Below, piece after piece: positions 61,741-64,000 of a DNA stretch of 64,000 nt. Position 1 is the first letter of the stretch, and every line of letters begins with the position of its first letter. The notes beneath the pieces were generated by a model. The model ran no database searches, was not told the DNA's origin, and saw only the letters and a program-made list of their open reading frames with translations. Position numbers and translations under genes: made by a program. The DNA is from Candidatus Aminicenantota bacterium (GTDB lineage Bacteria > Acidobacteriota > Aminicenantia > Aminicenantales > Saccharicenantaceae), in assembly GCA_014360005.1 (NCBI GenBank), contig JACIYI010000016.1, forward strand, positions 1 through 64,000, written 5' to 3'.

Positions 61741-62868
61741 ATGAGACTTATTAAAAACTCTCAGCAAATCACACAGTTGATTCTTGCGGCATTATTGCTA
61801 ACAATAGTGCAATACGAATCGTTTGCCTGTACCTCCTTTGTTCTTAAGGGGGGAGGCAGACAATACCTGGCAAAAAATCTGGACTGGCATTGCGGCCAAG
61901 GTTATCTTATCTACAACCCAAAATCGGTTATAAAATACTCTTTCAGTCACAAGGAAAACAACATTTCATGGATCTCAAAGTACATAAGTATCACCTTTAA
62001 TCAGTTTGGAGTTGGATTTCCCCTGGGGGGGATGAATACGGCAGGACTGATAATTGAATCGCTTAACGCTCCCGGCAGTGGCGGAGTTCACAAAGACCAG
62101 GCAATACTTAATGAGTTCCAGTGGATACAGTACCAGCTTGACAACCATTCGGATGTAGCCGGGGTTATTAACAACATAAAAACTATCGGTGTAAAACCTC
62201 TCATTCAGAATCTACATTACATTATTATGGACATTCAGGGAAATGTTGCTATTATCGAAATAATAAATGGTGAATTCAAAATCTACTCAGGAGATGATGT
62301 AAGGCATAGTGTTTTAAGTAACAACCTCTATGGCAATTCTCTTAAATACCTTAAAAATTTCATCGGGTTTGGTGGTGAATTGCCATTGGCTGAAAGCCGG
62401 GATTCCCAAACAAGGTTTGTAACCATTGCCGACAAGCTAAAACGGCATTCTGACAAGGTTCCTGATAAGGAAGCTGCATTTCAATTGCTATCTGAAGTAA
62501 GTCAGATAGACACGCAATGGAGCATAGTATACGACAACAAAGAATCAAGAATTTTCTTTAAGAATGCCAGATCCGGGAAGGAGGTTCAATTCACATTTGA
62601 GCCGGGAGGTAACAGTCAGGAAAGGTATTATCAATATTCCGATCTTTCGAACTGCACCAAAGGAGAAAATTTCAAGGAAGAGCTTACCCCGGAAATTAAT
62701 ATGCAGCTTTTCTATAGGATCGAAGAATCTTACAGAAGAGCCGGTATCAGCGAACTAAAATTACGAATTCTCAAAGATATGTTCATCTTCGGTAATGAAA
62801 ATATGAAGAGAGAGAAGAAGCAACTCAGCCATTTTCAGGTTCCAATAGCTTTTATGCATAGCAGATAA
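61741..62868 (+). CDS. Exported Ntn hydrolase of the choloylglycine / linear amide hydrolase family
   Basis: 375 residues. The signal peptide ends FACTSF; cleavage after Ala29 would expose Cys30 as the N-terminal nucleophile. YLAKNLDWHCGQG gives the conserved Asp/Arg-region strand, and GGMNTAGLIIESLN and LHYIIMDIQGNVAIIEI match the family core. Family enzymes hydrolyse linear amides such as bile salts, acyl-homoserine lactones or penicillin V. The gene is clearly AT-richer than nearly all others here and lacks a ribosome site (GTAAACAGAG before ATG), both of which suggest transfer, perhaps from Bacteroidota. The C-terminal ~60 residues are helical and not part of the core. Confidence 0.88.
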   Translation: MRLIKNSQQITQLILAALLLTIVQYESFACTSFVLKGGGRQYLAKNLDWHCGQGYLIYNPKSVIKYSFSHKENNISWISKYISITFNQFGVGFPLGGMNTAGLIIESLNAPGSGGVHKDQAILNEFQWIQYQLDNHSDVAGVINNIKTIGVKPLIQNLHYIIMDIQGNVAIIEIINGEFKIYSGDDVRHSVLSNNLYGNSLKYLKNFIGFGGELPLAESRDSQTRFVTIADKLKRHSDKVPDKEAAFQLLSEVSQIDTQWSIVYDNKESRIFFKNARSGKEVQFTFEPGGNSQERYYQYSDLSNCTKGENFKEELTPEINMQLFYRIEESYRRAGISELKLRILKDMFIFGNENMKREKKQLSHFQVPIAFMHSR

Positions 62869-63232
62869 AATTATATTACTAATCATGAAATCTTTAAGAT
62901 TTGCTGGAATTCAGCTTATTCTAAGCAAGGGTGAGGCTGAGATAAACAGGGCAAGGGCAGAGAGCTTAATTCTGGCTGGTCCTAGCCTGAAAGAAAACGG
63001 CCCATGTGGCCTCATGAGAAAATCTATATGAAAGCATATTCATTGCTTCACTTAAGAATCTATAGGGAATTTGTGCAGATTTTCTATACAGACCCCCTGA
63101 GAAGGTAGAAGGAGGATACACTTTTGGTCGACTATTCGCTTATATTATCTCGAAGAAAGAGCTGTAAAAGCGATGTTATCAAAACACCCGGTGATAGCAT
63201 GGCTGGGCCATTAATAGTATCGGAAGGGAAAA
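62869..63232. other. Spacer after the Ntn hydrolase gene
   Basis: About 360 bases. A GGCC-catgt-GGCC mini-palindrome lies near 63000. Frames are short and I recognise nothing coding in it. A GGAGG lies at 63110 but leads to no convincing gene. Confidence 0.4.
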
Positions 63233-63343
63233 TCCAGAAGGCCCTTTCGATTATCCATATCCAGTTTCGACGAAAGCCGCATCCGGGAAGGCGTCCGGAG
63301 CTTCGGCCGGGCCCTCCGGGAAATGTTGGAGAACGCTCAATGA
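63233..63343 (+). pseudogene. C-terminal remnant of a PLP aminotransferase (MocR-like)
   Basis: In the frame ending with TGA at 63341-63343, translation gives PFRLSISSFDESRIREG, then VRSFGRALREMLENAQ. This closely follows the last helix pattern of class I aminotransferases (RLSF...EE.IEEGV.RL...L). No upstream coding is preserved, so it is a leftover tail. Confidence 0.4.
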
Positions 63344-63407
63344 ACACCAAGGCGATTCCATGGATCTGGGGCCTGTTTTTCATCATGAAAGGAACATTCC
63401 AGCCGAA

Positions 63408-64000
63408 ATGAGCCATATCCGGATCCTGGCTGTTCCTGTCTTATTGGTCCTGTCTGCTGTTATGTTCCTTTACGGACAAAAGAAACTTGAATTTAAGGTC
63501 ATCAAAGAGGACGGGGTTCCCGTAGCCGTGAATCCGGACCGTCCCATTCCCGGGAAGGACAGCCCAAAGGATATCGTGTTCACAGAAAGGTTCAGGATCG
63601 GCTCGGCGGAGGGCGATCCGAATTATGTCTTCGGTCCGTTCATCAGCTTCACGGTGGACGAGCATGGTCATGTTTATGTTCTGGATTGGAGGGGAAAAAC
63701 GGTAAGAAAATTCAACGACAGGGGAGACTATCTTTTCGCCTTCGGCGGCCCGGGACAGGGTCCAGGCGAGTTTTCCTCACCCGAGGCGATCCGGTTTCTG
63801 CCGAACGGACAGCTCATGGTATTTGAGGGCGAAAGCCAGAAATACTCCTGTTTCACTAAAGACGGCCGATTGGTCCGAACCGGCCGGTTTCAAAAGCTCA
63901 TGTTTCCGCCCTATTTTGGGCTCACGAACGGCCACTTCATCGCCGTGAACGTGCTCCATGATTCCGATAAAACGGAGTCCATCCTGGGAATATACGACGA
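63408..64000 (+). CDS. Secreted six-bladed beta-propeller (NHL-like) protein, 3' end outside window
   Basis: Open from ATG 63408 to the window edge (197 full codons). Residues 1-23 form a signal peptide ending at FLYGQ. Blades are visible: FISFTVDEHGHVYVLDW, VRKFNDRGDYLFAFG, GPGQGPGEFSSPEAI and QKYSCFTKDGRLVRTG. The GPGEF.. P pattern is typical of six-bladed NHL-like propellers, which are abundant in Aminicenantes-type genomes, as I recall. The ATG overlaps the stop of a short upstream frame (ATGA), with AAAGGA 14 bases before it. Function probably ligand binding. Confidence 0.85.
   Translation, partial: MSHIRILAVPVLLVLSAVMFLYGQKKLEFKVIKEDGVPVAVNPDRPIPGKDSPKDIVFTERFRIGSAEGDPNYVFGPFISFTVDEHGHVYVLDWRGKTVRKFNDRGDYLFAFGGPGQGPGEFSSPEAIRFLPNGQLMVFEGESQKYSCFTKDGRLVRTGRFQKLMFPPYFGLTNGHFIAVNVLHDSDKTESILGIYD

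Noticed and set aside
63124..63411. 95-codon frame overlapping the start of the last propeller gene
   Set aside because: It covers the aminotransferase remnant in a different frame; the ATGA overlap with the propeller start is likely chance.
1..64000. CRISPR arrays, toxin-antitoxin pairs, restriction systems, retrons, prophage genes and riboswitches
   Set aside because: Looked for on both strands; no regularly spaced repeats, no paired small toxin/antitoxin genes, no phage structural genes and no recognisable riboswitch core. The macrodomain protein at 36803 has no toxin partner.

Overview
The window reads as a chromosomal segment of a Gram-negative heterotrophic bacterium at roughly 50% GC. 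Lipoprotein signal peptides, an OmpA/Pal-type lipoprotein, an S46 dipeptidyl-peptidase and many Sec signal peptides argue for a diderm envelope. A VWFA protein of the kind first described in Acidobacteria, a secreted cyanophycinase, six-bladed propellers and abundant secreted amide and peptide hydrolases suggest the Acidobacteriota / Candidatus Aminicenantes neighbourhood. This placement is inference from gene content; no rRNA is present.

Layout. (1) 1-7,100, minus strand: four consecutive secreted proteins that share a YYxP motif; three also share a C-terminal beta module. I do not recognise the family, and it is the best candidate here for an undescribed system. (2) 7.6-10.5 kb, minus: a polysaccharide-deacetylase-like/PQQ-propeller fusion and an HD-domain protein. 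(3) 10.5-17.4 kb: housekeeping genes (rarA, surE, DedA, a PflX-like radical SAM protein), a secreted cyanophycinase, a MerR-like regulator and tRNA-Pro(GGG). (4) 17.8-25 kb, minus: an OmpA-like lipoprotein, a VWFA protein, and the phosphate locus pstS-pstC-pstA-pstB2-pstB1-phoU. The two PstB proteins have complementary defects in their ATPase motifs. (5) 25-38.8 kb: an ABC-F protein, a response regulator with a clear promoter and terminator, an S46 peptidase, an asparaginase, a YfcC-type carrier, a secreted esterase, a ten-repeat propeller protein, tRNA-Pro(CGG), a macrodomain protein and an MFS exporter. (6) 39-60 kb: a DUF362 ferredoxin-like protein, a class V aminotransferase, a YtcJ-like amidohydrolase, a HAD phosphatase, a 1298-residue orphan histidine kinase with a small partner, flavodoxin, NIF3, acylphosphatase, thiD, an operon of threonine dehydratase / substrate-binding lipoprotein / penicillin-acylase-like enzyme, cobO, a zincin and a DapA-family aldolase. 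(7) 60-64 kb: a decayed accessory patch with gene remnants, a frameshifted IS91-type transposase interrupted by a 42-bp palindrome, an AT-rich Ntn-hydrolase gene behind a near-consensus promoter, an aminotransferase tail, and a propeller gene running off the end.

How the genes fit together. Many products release or use nitrogen from peptides and amides outside or at the surface of the cell: cyanophycinase, S46 dipeptidyl-peptidase, penicillin-acylase-like and Ntn amidases. Others could process the products inside: asparaginase, threonine/serine dehydratase, class V aminotransferase, DapA-family aldolase and a YfcC-type carrier. This fits a scavenger of proteinaceous material. Phosphate uptake is encoded as one block. 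No CRISPR array, prophage, secretion system or recognisable defence system was seen.
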